DNA of 64,000 nt from Paroedura picta. Its lineage: Eukaryota; Chordata; Lepidosauria; Squamata; Gekkonidae. The notes under the pieces are model-generated. The model searched no databases. It saw only the letters and a program-made list of their open reading frames with translations, and was not told the DNA's origin. The translations under genes were made by a program, and so were the position numbers. Below, in pieces: positions 1 through 13,200 of this stretch. Positions within the stretch are counted from its first letter, which is position 1, and every line of letters starts with the position of its first letter. The stretch is taken from assembly GCF_049243985.1 (NCBI RefSeq), contig NC_135379.1:6391501-6455500 (forward strand), written 5' to 3'.

Positions 1-1151
1 AGCCCAGTCTGTTCATTACTCCTAGGTTATCCCTTCCCACCATCATTCTGTCTCTTTTCTGTTGTCAGGAAAGTTTTCCTTTGAGACAACAGTAAGTTGG
101 CACAAACTATACCATGAATAGATTGGCCTTTTCACAACTTCACAGGATCTCAAAGCATTCAATCCCTTTTTTCATACACAGTATAAGGCCTTGATATGTT
201 CCACGACTCTTTGTTAGTTACCTTCTCCTTCCCCCCTTAAGCCGAGGCAATGAACATGCATCTATGCAACAGTTAAGCTCCAAGGTACCAAGAAAAAAGA
301 TACAGGGATAACTACAACAAAGGATGCCGTCCCAATCTATTTGCACACATTCCCTGTTTGTAATTTATGTCTGTTTTAAAGTTTGCTCCTGCAAATGTAA
401 CTGAGCTTTTCAAGCTGAAAATTCAATTCTACACCTGGTAAGCACAGAAAAGGTTCTATATGGGCCCAAAGCACTTTTCCTGTGACCTAATATAACAAAC
501 ACACATTATTATTCCTCATAAACCTGAAACGATAGGCTGGCATTGTTGCCAAGACTCAATGAAAGTCAAACCACCAGAGAGTAAAGCATTACAACTGCCA
601 TATTAACTCGCAAAATGTGTGAGTTTTCTGAAATCTACTGTGTAGGTCTACTCTAAAGTTTACTTTTTTACGCCAGAAGAATCAATTTACCCTTTAATAT
701 AATTGTTTTTCAATACCAGTCTAATACTTACCAAAGACACTAATCAGAAATTACGGTCTTAAACAGATCTGCAAACCATGATTGATACTAACTATGCTTT
801 GGGGCAGTTACAGCCATTGCTCTGCCTTCAGAAGCTGCAATCTAATAAGAGATCATAACAAGCTTAAGAATAGGGAAACTGATAGGGAAAGAAATTCTTC
901 TAAACCACAGTTTGCCTATTATATGTTCAAACTATGGTTTGAATGTCAAGCATGCTTTGGATTCTAAACTCTGGCTGGTGTAGACTAACATTTGGAAGAT
1001 CTGAAATAAATCAGTAACCTGGGGTATGTTTTTATAGCTAGGTATATTTACACTTATTGGGGGGGATGCTAAAAAAATCATCATGAGAGTACAGTATTTA
1101 ATCATTTGGCCATAGCATCATTTAGAACCAAAAAAAAAAAAAAACAGGTAC
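1..1151 (-). other. PAXIP1 intron 17 (partial, runs off the window)
   Basis: AT-rich intronic sequence following the donor site of PAXIP1 exon 17. I searched it for the next expected coding block (the residues after PLFK in PTIP, human AKYFYITPG) and did not find it, so the final exons lie outside the window. I see no confident repeat here apart from short homopolymers such as the A run near 1130-1144. Confidence 0.6.
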
Positions 1152-1252
1152 CTTAAAGAGAGGTGCTACTTGAGCTCTCTTCAGAGACTCCTCTAAACTG
1201 AAACAAAACAGAACTTCAGCTTCTGCATCTCTGAGCATGTAGCTTTGTTCTT
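1152..1252 (-). CDS. PAXIP1: PAXIP1 exon 17
   Basis: Encodes residues about 952-985, containing [10 protein letters not shown] and [10 protein letters not shown], the BRCT5-BRCT6 junction. The acceptor is TATTTTAG and the donor GTACCTG. The exon begins with the last two bases of a split codon and ends in phase 0 after PLFK. Confidence 0.93.
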
Positions 1253-4200
1253 CTAAAATAGGAAACAAAGTAATATTTATACATCTAAGGATGCAAGTAT
1301 TATATATTAGTGGGAAAATAATTATATATCCATCAGAAAAAAAGGGACCCATCAACAATCACTCCAGACCAGTTTTTTTTCAACCTTTTGACCACAGAAG
1401 TACTACTGAAATATTTTTCCGCCTCTGAAATACCTGGAAGTGATGTCAGCTGACCATGCCTCCCTTCCATGCCCCACCCCCATTCGGAAGTGAGAGGAGT
1501 CTCAAGCAAAAAAAGGGTTAAATGACTTGGACCCTCTCCTTCCCACCCCCTCCTGGCCTATCACTTGTCACTTTGGCAGGGGGTGAGCCAGGCTGCCCAA
1601 ATAAGGGTGGAAATTTTTTTTGTATTAAAAAACCTTTTTCTTTCACAGGGTGGGAGGGCGCTTTCCAGCCTGTATTTTGAAACTCCCCATGCTGTAGTAC
1701 CACTGAGGGGCCTTCACAGTACTATGTGGTAGTCAGTTGGGAAACCCTGCTCCAGTCACTATCAATGCATATATTTTAACATTTTCTCTTTATATCTCCT
1801 GCATTAACCAATCTTTACTTACCTATAAACTTCTGGCCCTTGAAGCATTCTTCTAACCATTCTGGAGTTACTATATGCTTTACAACAGAAATTGCAGTTA
1901 GGAATTTTACAGTTCGGGTCACTTTACTGGCTATTAAATGTGTGCACTTCTGGGCAGATTCTGCTACTTCACCCCCAAGAATGTAGAGTTTCTGAAAATT
2001 ACCAAGAGAATAGATTAGAACCTCTCATACATTGATTGCCAGAAACCTAATGTATGGCAGCATGAACCAATTCTACAGAAACTCACTGCATCTGAGGCAA
2101 TTTAAGGTGATAGGAAGGTTCTTTTTGAGATGGTCCAAGCGTGTATGTGATCTATCCCAGTGGTCCCCAACCTTTTTATCACCGGGGACCGGTAAACACT
2201 TGACAATTTTACTGAGGCCCGGGGGGGGGGGGGTAATCTTTTGCCGAGGGACATCGCGGCCTGAGCACCTGCTCCACTTGTTTTCCCGCTGGCGCCCCTG
2301 ACTTCCCGCTGCCCACTGTGGGGCGCTGCCAGCAGCAGCTGCGCAGTGCCACGCCGAGGGGGAGCCCCAGCCACAGCGGCCGCTGGAGAGCACCAAAGGT
2401 GAGCCGGTGGCAGAGTGGCAGGGCAGCCCCCGAGACAGCAGCCGGGGAGGTGGACAAGGAGGAGCCGCGGCCCGGTACCAACAGATCTACGGACCGGGAC
2501 CGGTCCCCGGACCGGGGATTGGGGACCACTGATCTATCCTACCATACTAGCATGCCTCAATTATGGCATACCTACAAAGTCCTCATTTTTCTTAATTTAA
2601 GACCAGTTCATAATTCCTACAAATGCATAGTCAGACTCTTTTCCCATTGTTTCGTAAACTGCAGTATCTGTGTCTTAATGGAAAAAGACTGAACAATGTG
2701 CCGCTAAAATAAAAATCATCATTTTCGTTAATATAAAAAGGAAATTAACCATTAATTATCTTCTTTAAATGCCTGGCAAGTAGAGTATCCAGGATCCAAC
2801 AAACTAGTCTAGGCATATCCAAGTCACTCGACTTGTCCCGCTTGCGTATCGTTACACAGAACTACTTTCCAAAGTCTTAGGATACTGGCATTTTGCTAAT
2901 TGTGCAATCTCCTGACCTTATCAGAACCACTAAGAGACAGTTTTATAAACAGAAGAAGTTATTAGAGTCTTTTCTTGTATTTAAGTAAAAGAAGAACTGT
3001 ACCTTGATGTACTGATGAACCTGTGTCGGTTCAAATCCTGTGAAGAGCACCACTGGAGTCAATTCTGGTGTCAGTTTTTTAGTAGGAGTTGGCAAGTCTT
3101 CAATTCTACAAATATAAAATATTTTTATATTGAGCACAGAATTTTCAATGCAAAACTCAATCTGACAAATTGCAAGTCTGAAAAAGTCTAAAATCGGCCC
3201 ATTTAGTACTGCAAATAACCATCTTTTGGTTCAGTTAGCATACCCTTTGGGCTCAACTAATCATGGGTAGCAGTACTTTTCAAAGCTAGTCACTGTAAGG
3301 GAAATCTTTTTTTTTAATTATAAGTGATGCTTCAAGATCTGCTCTATCCCTGTATGTGCTCTTCACATGTTCCTTATTATTTCTGTTGAACTTTAAAGCT
3401 TTTGAGTTTGAACATTCACGCCCAGTACTCCAGGACACTTATCTCCAGACCATCTACTCTCTCTCATATGCAGAAATTACTCAAGGTTAATGTCTATTAA
3501 ATTAAAAACTGCCCTTATAAATTCTGGTACCAATATACTATTTGCAAACTTGAAACTGGATAGTAGTGTCTTTCTCATTTCTTTCTCTCACCTTGGCCGC
3601 TTGGTTGAAGGCTGAATTACTGATTCATTCTGCTTTGGTTTAAGAGGCAACCTCATACCCTGGAAATAAGGGGGGGGGAGGAGAGAACAATTTACAAGCA
3701 AAATTTGTGTACTGTTCCTTTTGTTATGAATTATATAAAGATTTTATAAAAGAACATCACAAGACCTGCTCAGGGCATGTTCAAGAGTATATGAGAGAAG
3801 CTCAATGTTTCAGTCAAGTCTTACAGCTAAGTTGGCAGACCCTCTGCAAGCACATTTCATAAGCAGTTTGCCAACTAGAATATTTAAGATCTAAGATCTC
3901 ATTGATGCACCTGCTCCACAACTTTGACAGTTTGTTCTTCTTCAAACAATTTATCTATTTGCCACTGAAAAGGGGAGGATAAATAACCCAACATACCATG
4001 AGAAGATCTGATGATACCTTCAGTGGCACTCTCCAAGCATCTGGAAGCCATAAAACAAAACTGCAATTAAGAATTTTATAAGAAGGTGGTTTTTTTGTAT
4101 CAATACCTTATTTCAGCCAGTCTCCTCAGACTATTCAGTAACATGTACAACCTAACAAGTCTGCCTGGCAACTACAAGAAACCCCTGCAGCCCCCACAAG

Positions 4201-7200
4201 GAAAGATGATGCATTGCACAAATTTGTTCTAGGTTCTACTTCGCCACTGATTCTGGAGTACCGGCAGCAGCCATTCAGTCACACCCAAACATCTGCTAAG
4301 TCCAACAAGACTGAGCAACAGGATGTTTTCAAGGAGTTATTGTTAGGTGTGCATGTCTGGCAGGACTACTCACCAAGAAGGTTGAGAACTAGATGCTGAT
4401 TAGGAGCAAGTGGCTCTTGGAGGCTGAACACTGTGTATCGATTGTGCTGCATTTGCCGTAGTGCTTCAAAATTTCCAAGTAAGATATCGCAAAGCCATTG
4501 TGCGTTCACACATGGTATTCTCCACTCTTTGGCTTTCTCATACTTCAAGCCTGAAGGCCTTCACAGAAGCGAAAGCAACATGTAAATAGTATGTTCACAC
4601 AAAAATATCCAGACCCTTCTGGATTTTATACTACTTTTCCAAGCTGTTATAATATTTATACCTTGAGGTTTCACCCAGTCATAAAGGCATAACTGGCTTC
4701 AAGAATAGTTCAAAAAGCAGGAAAAGTATACTATTTTGAAGACGGGCTTTAGTCTGAGGAAGAGTACATGCACCGGAAAGCTCACACCTTGAATAAATCT
4801 TGTTGGTCTTAAAGGTGCTATTGGACACAATTTTTGTTATTTTGAAGATTAAAAAATTGGAAATGATTTAGAGGCTGGCATCTTTTTTTTTCATCAAATA
4901 TAACGCAAATTTACAATGCAATCCTATACAATTACTCCAGTCCAAGCCCATTAAAATAAATGGCCTTAATTTGGAGTAACTCTCTTTGGATGCACTGCTA
5001 GACTAGGATATGGTTTAATGGTAAACAGAAGTAAGCCATCTACTACGCTTGGAAATCCCAAAGAAAAATAATCTGCCTTAGTTTTTAAAATGATGTGCCG
5101 AAATATGCAGGACAAGACGCGCACTGATACTACCAGAATGATAATTTCAGAAATTTCAGATAATTACAACACACTATTGAATGCCACTGGGATACATTAC
5201 TTACTCCTTGCAGATGAGAACAGTGTTGCTGCGACAAAGATAGCCAGTGTATTTTGCCCCTGCTATGTAGGCCATCAGCTTGAGATCATCTCTGTCACTA
5301 TCGACAAAACCTGTCACTGAGATTATCTGGTAAAGGAGAAGAATGAAATAGTTTTAAATAACACAAGAGTTGAAATAAAAATGGCTCTCTAAATGTGGTC
5401 CTGGAGAATGCTCACCTTTTTTTCCACAGTTATTAATTGATTTGCTACTAGAGGAAATATCTCATCTTGATATATGATGTATTTAAGGCTTTTTAGGGAG
5501 TGGCGGGGGGACAAAAGTTACAGACAATGGAAATAAGCCTTAATGATTTTCAGGACTTATTTTTAAATATGGTGCATAGAACCAGCATGAAAAGAATCCC
5601 TAGTTTATTCATATAATTGTATTTATTTCAATAACCAGAAAAAAATGTGAGTGCTACAGATCTATGCATTTTCCAGACAAAATATCACAGAAACACAAAT
5701 ACAAAATACTTCCTTACATGCTGAGAACATGGCTTCCCTCCTGGTGGAAATGCGACTGGGAAATGAAGAGCTCGATGGGGAGGTATCATTTTCTTTTTCT
5801 TCAGCACAGAATTCAGCCAATGTGCAGTGACACATCTCTTCCTCTCTCTCAAAGCCTACATATCAGCAGCAAAACACTATCACTATAGATTGTAATTTAC
5901 TACATTTTAACAGCAGTGTACAAAAATTAATGCTTTAAAGAAAGATTGTCAAAAGGTACTTTTGGTTTACAAAATATTCAATTACTTTAAAACCAGCATG
6001 GGGTGGAACCTGAGCTTCACGTAAACCTTGGGATTACAAGTCGCTCTTCTTATATGTGTTTACTGTCTAAGCTTGGGCAGGTTTCTTTCAGCTACAGCCC
6101 TCATATGGAAAATGACTTGCTTCACAAGGCTAATGAAAACTGAACAAGATGACAGTTCATTTTAGCAAAGTTGAGTGCTATTGTAAAGATAGGAGTTTCC
6201 CTTAGGAATAATTTTTTCAGATAACAGAATGAACTGCTGTACCATAATATTTTAAAATGTAGATAAGCGTGTTCATCTAGTACAATATTTATTGTATTCA
6301 AGTTTGTGTTCTGGAAAGTGTAAAGATCCAATCTGTTTTACAGTTATAAAATGATATTTTTTAAGACTGCAGCTTGACATATTGTTTATTTAATTTATTA
6401 CATTTGTATACCACCCTTCTCTGAGTTTATCTATGGACACAGTTCCTTGATATATGATATCCTCTAACACAGAAACATCAAGACAACACAAAAGAAAATA
6501 CTTCTTTACGCAATAAGTAAAGACATGCCAGGGGATGTAGTGATGGCCACAAGCACAGACAGCTTTAAAAGACAATTGGAGAGATTGATGGAGAACAGTG
6601 GCTAATGACTAAAACAGCCTTAATGACTAAAGGAACCTTCACACTCAGAGGTGGTAAGCTTCAGGCATATTAGTACTAGCAGGCAACATCAGGGCAAGAT
6701 CTTGGCCTCTATGCCCTTTTGTTGGCTCTCCAGAGTAACTGGTTGGTCATTGCGTGTATCAAGCTGTGGGACTGTAGTGATTATCATACGGGCTCCCAGC
6801 AGCTGGGAAATATAGCAATACAAAGGTGAATCCACAGCAAGCTGCATATATCTAAGAAGGAAGCAGACCTTTTGCCATTGGTTTATTATTATTTTTCTCT
6901 TATATTTATATATATACTGCCCTCCCTTGTGGCTCATTTGTTAAAAAGAAAGGCTGTCCCTGGTAAGAGGTGGAAGTCAAAAAATAGGTCACTATGTACT
7001 CTCTTATCTTACCTGAGCATACATATTACTCAGTTGACTTTCACAGAGAAGATGTGTACATCGGCTTGTGAGCGTGGGATCTACTGTTCCACCATGTGTT
7101 TGGATTATCTAGGAAACCAATAAAAACTCTTTAAAATTTTCTAATATAGCAGCTTTCCTTAAGAATCCAAATTATATCTATAGCATAAACAAGCCACACA

Positions 7201-10200
7201 CAAGAACGTTTCATAATATCAAAGGATCCATTAACAATAAAATGTGGACAATATTTTTAAGGTACAGGAAATTCCTGCTGTAGCCAGTAATTAAGAAAAG
7301 TACAATTTACATTTAAAGACATAAAGAGGGGGAACTGTATAGAAGGAAGAGGGTTAAGAGTATCAGAATATCATTGTACAATTTTCAAGAGGCAGATCAT
7401 TAGGGCTTTAACATTTTTGTTTTATACTGCATTCGTTTATACAGCCGCAAGGGAGTGGCGGGATATAAATCTAATAATAATAATAATAACAACAACAACA
7501 ACAACAGTATTAAGATCAATTCGCTGCTTTTTTCAAAAGGCACATTTTTAATCCAATATTTTGATTCAGAACAGCTCCCAAACAAATGAAACAAACCACA
7601 AAAAATAGGCCAGATATTTACCCTTTTCCATGTTGCCAACAGCTGTTTATCAGACATCTGCTCGGGATAATCAGCAATTGTAAATACGCAACCCAATAAG
7701 AAATATTCTTCTGGAACTAGAAAAGTTATACAAATGAACTTAGTATGAAATACTCTACAGTATCATCTTAGACAATAGCTAATGGCATAACAGAGACCTA
7801 GCTATGCATTTACACTTAGATTTCCTAATTACGGAAATTAGGAAATGACATTTTCCCTAACTACAGACTATTTCTAATGGGAGCCCTTCCCCGCTTCTGA
7901 TTATTTCTTGCTACAAACTAGTCCCTCTACTTGGAATATTCCACCAGTACAGCATTCCTAGAGACTGGGACAACCAAGTGTGCAAACCATCCCAAGGCTG
8001 GTATAGGGGGATTCTCCTCCTAGCACTGAGAAAGCTCCATACAAACCAATATTGAAAACTTCTTGTTTCTGTGTACAAGTTGGTGAGAGCACTCTGGGTC
8101 TAATAGAAAATAGACTATGGATACACAAACTACTCAAATTTATTCAAGTGCATTTGAATGAAGTGCAGACTTTGAAGAATGTATTCCACATACCAAACCA
8201 ATGAAAGGTCTTTAAAAAGAAGTTTTAATTGTAGAAATTTCAAATGCAGAACTGAAACAAAATATTGCATGTGGTCCAGCACTTGCAGTTAAACAGAATG
8301 CCCTCCCAACAGATTTTCAAAGTCTCCTGGTGATTATTCTTATTCAATTGACTGCACCCTCCCCAATAGGGGGATGTAATGTGATTTATAAGAGACTTTT
8401 TATTAAGACCAATTAATCTGGCAAACTGGGTTTGATTCCCCGCTCCCCCACATGCAGCCAGCTGGGTGACCTTGGGCTTGTCACAGCCCAGATAGTGCTG
8501 TTATCACAAGGCAGTAATATCAAGGCTCTCTCAGCCCCACCCACCTGACAGGGTGTCTGTTGTGGGAAGAGGAACAGGAAGGGGACTGTAAGCCACTCTG
8601 AGACTCCCTCGGGTAGAGAAAAGCAGCATATAAGAACCAGCTCTTCTTCTTCTAACTCAATAATATCAAAGATGCTGCTGCTTACAATACTGTAGACACA
8701 TTCTGACTCAGACAGTATCAGAAGGTACAAGGATACTTTTTTTTTTTGCAGTCAAGTCAGCTGACCTGATAAGATTTTCCAAGCAAGAGACAGAGGGGGT
8801 TTTGCCTGCCTCCACCCAGACACTATAGTCAAAAATCCTTAATTACACATTCTGAATTTTACCGTAATAACCTTTGCACAAGAACAAATTGCGTTGATTA
8901 CTAACTTTCCACAGAAGGATCATGCCCAAACAATTGATGTTGCTGCAGCTGCGGTGGCTGGGGATGTTGTGGTGGCTGAACTGGAACCTGGTGCTGGAGC
9001 GCCTGAGAAGTTTGACTCAAGTGTTGCGATGGTGGATTTTGAATTTGCTGCTGCTGCTGCTGCTGTTGTTGCATTCGCTGTAAGTGTTGCTGTTGTAGCT
9101 GTTGCTGCTGAATTTGCTGCTGTTGATGCTGCTGCAGCTGTTGCTGAAGGTTTTGCTGCTGTAGTTGCAGATGTTGCTGCTGTAGCTGTTGCTGCTGTAA
9201 CTGATGCAGCTGCTGCTGCAAGGCATGCTGTTGCTGAAACTGTAACTGCTGCTGCTGCTGAGGGCGATGGATCTGCTGTTGGGAATGCAACTGCTGGGGA
9301 GGAAACTGGAGCTGCTGCTGAGAAAACTGGTGCTGGTGAACTTGCTGCTGCTGTTGAGCAAACTGATGAGGTGGCTGAGGAAAAGGCTGCTGAGCAACGG
9401 GAGGTTGCTGCTGGGGTGGCGGGGGTGGCTGCTGCTGCTGCTGCTGCTGCTGCTGCAACTGCATGATCTGCTGAGGCTGGAGGTGCAAGAGAGAATGGTG
9501 CTGCTGCTGTTGCTGCTGTGGCTGATGCTGCTGCAGTAAGTGTGCGTCAGGCGTCATTTTAACTTGACCAAGCAATACTGCGTTTGAATGTCCCTGTTGG
9601 CTGTGGTTTACCTGCTGCTCTAAAGTTTTTGTAGGTGCTGAAAGTGATTGTAAGATCTAGAAAACAAAGGTGATGTTTGTGATCTTCATATTTCTATGAA
9701 AATTTAAAAGCACAAATCAAAGGTAGACAGTTTAGGGGTATAGATCATTAGAGCTGCACAGGAAGGCAAAAGACCATTGATGCATTTTAGTGAAAAGCAG
9801 GTGTCTGCTGTACTTTTCTGCGGAAACTGACATGTATACTATTCATCAATGCTCTTTCAAAATTGCGGTTGTGGCAAAGAACTAATTGAACGTTAGGTAA
9901 CTTTCACAGAAAGTGTGAAGACTCCAGAAAAAAAAGGAGCTTGTAAAACCGCTCTGAGCCTATGGGGAGAGTGGTATAAAAATATGAATAAATAAAATAA
10001 AAATAAATAAAATAAACTACAGTAAAAGAAATGCAGTCTTTTAATGCAAACCAGTATAAGCAGAATACCCAAAGAGGGGCATTTTCATAATCTAAAAGGC
10101 AGACAAGCTCAGTTTCAATTAACTACATATCTATCCATCTTTAAATTCCTAAGGACAGGCCCCACACTGATAGGCAACAAAAGCAGACAAGCAACCAACA

Positions 10201-13200
10201 CAAGCAATCCCCTAATCTTGCAGAAAAATCCAATGGGGGGGACACACCAAAATGGCACAAGAACCCCATCAGTGACAAGGGAGAAAAATGGAATGTCCTA
10301 TCCTATATAGGTCCCTCCTCATTTCTATAGGGGGGGGAAGCTGCATTCAGACACAGATTAGCCATTGTTAACCAAGTTATCCCACACTAAAGCATCCATA
10401 TGCCAAATATCGCCAAAATTAGTTTCTAACTGGGACTTGCTATACTCCACAGAAGGAAGAGCGGCAAGGTACATACCCAATCAAGCACATTTTAACTTAT
10501 ACGTATCTGTATCCCATCCAAATGCTTCAGGGGAGGGTGGAATATAAATATAATAATTAATTAATTAAATAAATAATAGCTTGGTTTGCTATTACATAAA
10601 AGTTAAACCTGACTGTTTCTTATTGACAGCTTCTACCTGATTTAGAACCCTATCATATACTACAATTAACTGACATGCGACATGTAAGTATACATTAATT
10701 AGAAAAAAATTCTTTATGAAAACTGTAGAAGACCACTCATGCCTTCCACCGGTACAACCCACTGGCAAGCATAACTTAATCCCAGGAGTTCTGATCCTAA
10801 AACAATATACTTGGAAGTATGCCCCACTGATTTCCAATAAACCATCTTCTAAACAAATTTGCATCAAGTGCCTTTGAGTTTAAGAGAACTTGCTCCCAAA
10901 TACATTACTTCAAGACTGCAATATTTAATAACTTGCTACAGTTTTGTGCTTTTTAGCCACCAAATATATTGAGATCCTAGTGGGCTGGGCAACTGAAAAC
11001 AATACACTTGCATATCCTCTAGATCAGGGGCAATCAACCTGTGGTCCTCCAGATATTCATGGACTACAATTCCCATGAGCCCCTGCCAGCAAATGCTGGC
11101 AGGAGCTCATGGGAATTGTAGTCCATGAACATCTGGAGGACCACAGGTTGACTACCCCTGCTTTAAATATTCTACATTAAATGCTGCTTGCCGCCCTGAG
11201 TCTTCAGAGAAGGGCAGCATAGAAATTTAAAAATAATAAATATTGCACAATACTTATAACAACTGCTGGTGGCATGTGCCATCTTTGAAGAGACATTCCC
11301 CTTCACTCCGCCATCAGGCGATACTTTAAGATGATGCCTGTTCTGAGATTCCCACATCACCTCAATCCCCCCCCCATCTCAGCAGCAATATGCCTTGTTT
11401 CAAAAATGTTTTACTTGTATGCAAGTATAATTAACTAGAACTCATACAATTTAACAGTTAAGAGTTCTTTAATTAGGTGATTTCATAGCTCACAGTACTG
11501 AAGCAAAGGTTCACTCTCAATAAATGGTTCATTATTTTATACTTTAAAACACTTACATGTGCTACATTTGACGGCCTATTAACTTGCTGAATATCAGCAT
11601 TATTAGTAATATTCCTTAATGTCCGAACTGCCGTACTCCACGTAGCCATCTTTTCGGGACGTCCAGAGCTTTGAGTATTTTGCACTGACGCCATTATGTT
11701 ACTTCTAATTTCTGAGGACAAAATACTGCCTGGTACAGGTGGAACATTGGCACACAAATTAATCAAGCCAGAATCCTTCCCCGGAGGTAATCTGTGCTTT
11801 GCAGTAGCAGCCTGTGGAACTTCAGCAGGTGTCCAGTTCAAATTTCTCTCGTGCTTTTCAGGAGAGGAGTCTGAAGAATCATCAAACATCAGTTCTCCTT
11901 TTGTTTTATCAGCATCAATAGATTTAGGTGAAAAAGGTGGATCACCCAAAGGTGATCCTTCACGAGAAGATGCTGGACTTGATAATTTTTCATCTGTACT
12001 AGCATCATTTTGAGAATCCTGTTCTTCATTTTCCTCCTCCTCCTCTTCCTCCTCCTCCTCTTCCTCGTATATAATTAACCGAGGATGGTAGGATGCTTCA
12101 TCTTTTTTGGCTTTATCAGAGATGGAATCTAAAACCCAGTCAGGTGTCACGATTTTAATATTCTCCCGTTTACATGCACATTCATATTTTTCCTGAGAAG
12201 AAGAAAATATTATATAGTTTTACCTTCCAATAGTAGTTATAACAAAATATTTAGATAACTGAAGACTAATTTTAAACATTTGTAGTGTTGAAATAAATCC
12301 TAATTGTGCTCTTCATTTTCTAATGTGCTAATGCCTAAAAGGGGGATGAATTATTTTCATTGTTTAAAATAACTATAGGAAATTAATCCGTGCAAAAGCA
12401 GCAGTTTTGAAATTCTCAGCAGTTACTTCAGTTGTTACCCATGCTTTCAAAACTTGAAATACTTCCTTTAAATACTACAAAAGTAATCACTTAAAAAATT
12501 TAAAGAACATCACCATGTGCCAGAGTGAACTCCTATAAGAAATTTATCATTCAAACCAAGATATGTATCTCTGCTAATTGCTAGGGATAACTGCTGCAGG
12601 AAGGATAAATGTATTGCCAAAAATGTTATTCTTATTTGTACAAATTCCAGTGGATTATAGGACAATGACTACTTAAACATTCAAGGCTAGCAGTTGGGAA
12701 GGCTCAGTATCACTGACATTTATACTCAGTACCTTCCTTCCTTCCTGAATACCCTAAACCTCTAAAAGGTTGGCAAGAGAACTCATGCTGATTGCATCTC
12801 AGCAAAGCCAAGCAACACAAAATAGTAGAACAAGCCCATGCAATAAAACTCTTACCCCTTTCGGTTCAGGTACAATCAAATGAGTGCATTTTTTATTGAG
12901 CCTCAGCTGGCAATCCCCGCCATAAAAAGTAACCAAGGCCCACAGAATACTTCGATCTTCAGAAGAAACCTACCAGAAAGACAAAGTTATTTTCATACCA
13001 AATGTTGAGAACCAATTAATACAGTCAGCTAGTTATCTCACATTCTAGCAGTCTAAATCCATTCTTACCTGAGATGGACAAGCAACAACTCCAAAAAAGA
13101 TCTGGCAGGATTCTGGGGAGAAACCATTCACTCTGACAAGGAGAAGCGTCAAGGATAATATAAACACAATTAAATTAACTTTAAACATCCAACAGATTTT

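Noticed and set aside
8894-9466. 190-codon plus-strand open frame rich in alanine and valine
   Set aside because: It is the antisense shadow of the CAG/CAA repeat in PAXIP1 exon 7. It has no independent start context or similarity.
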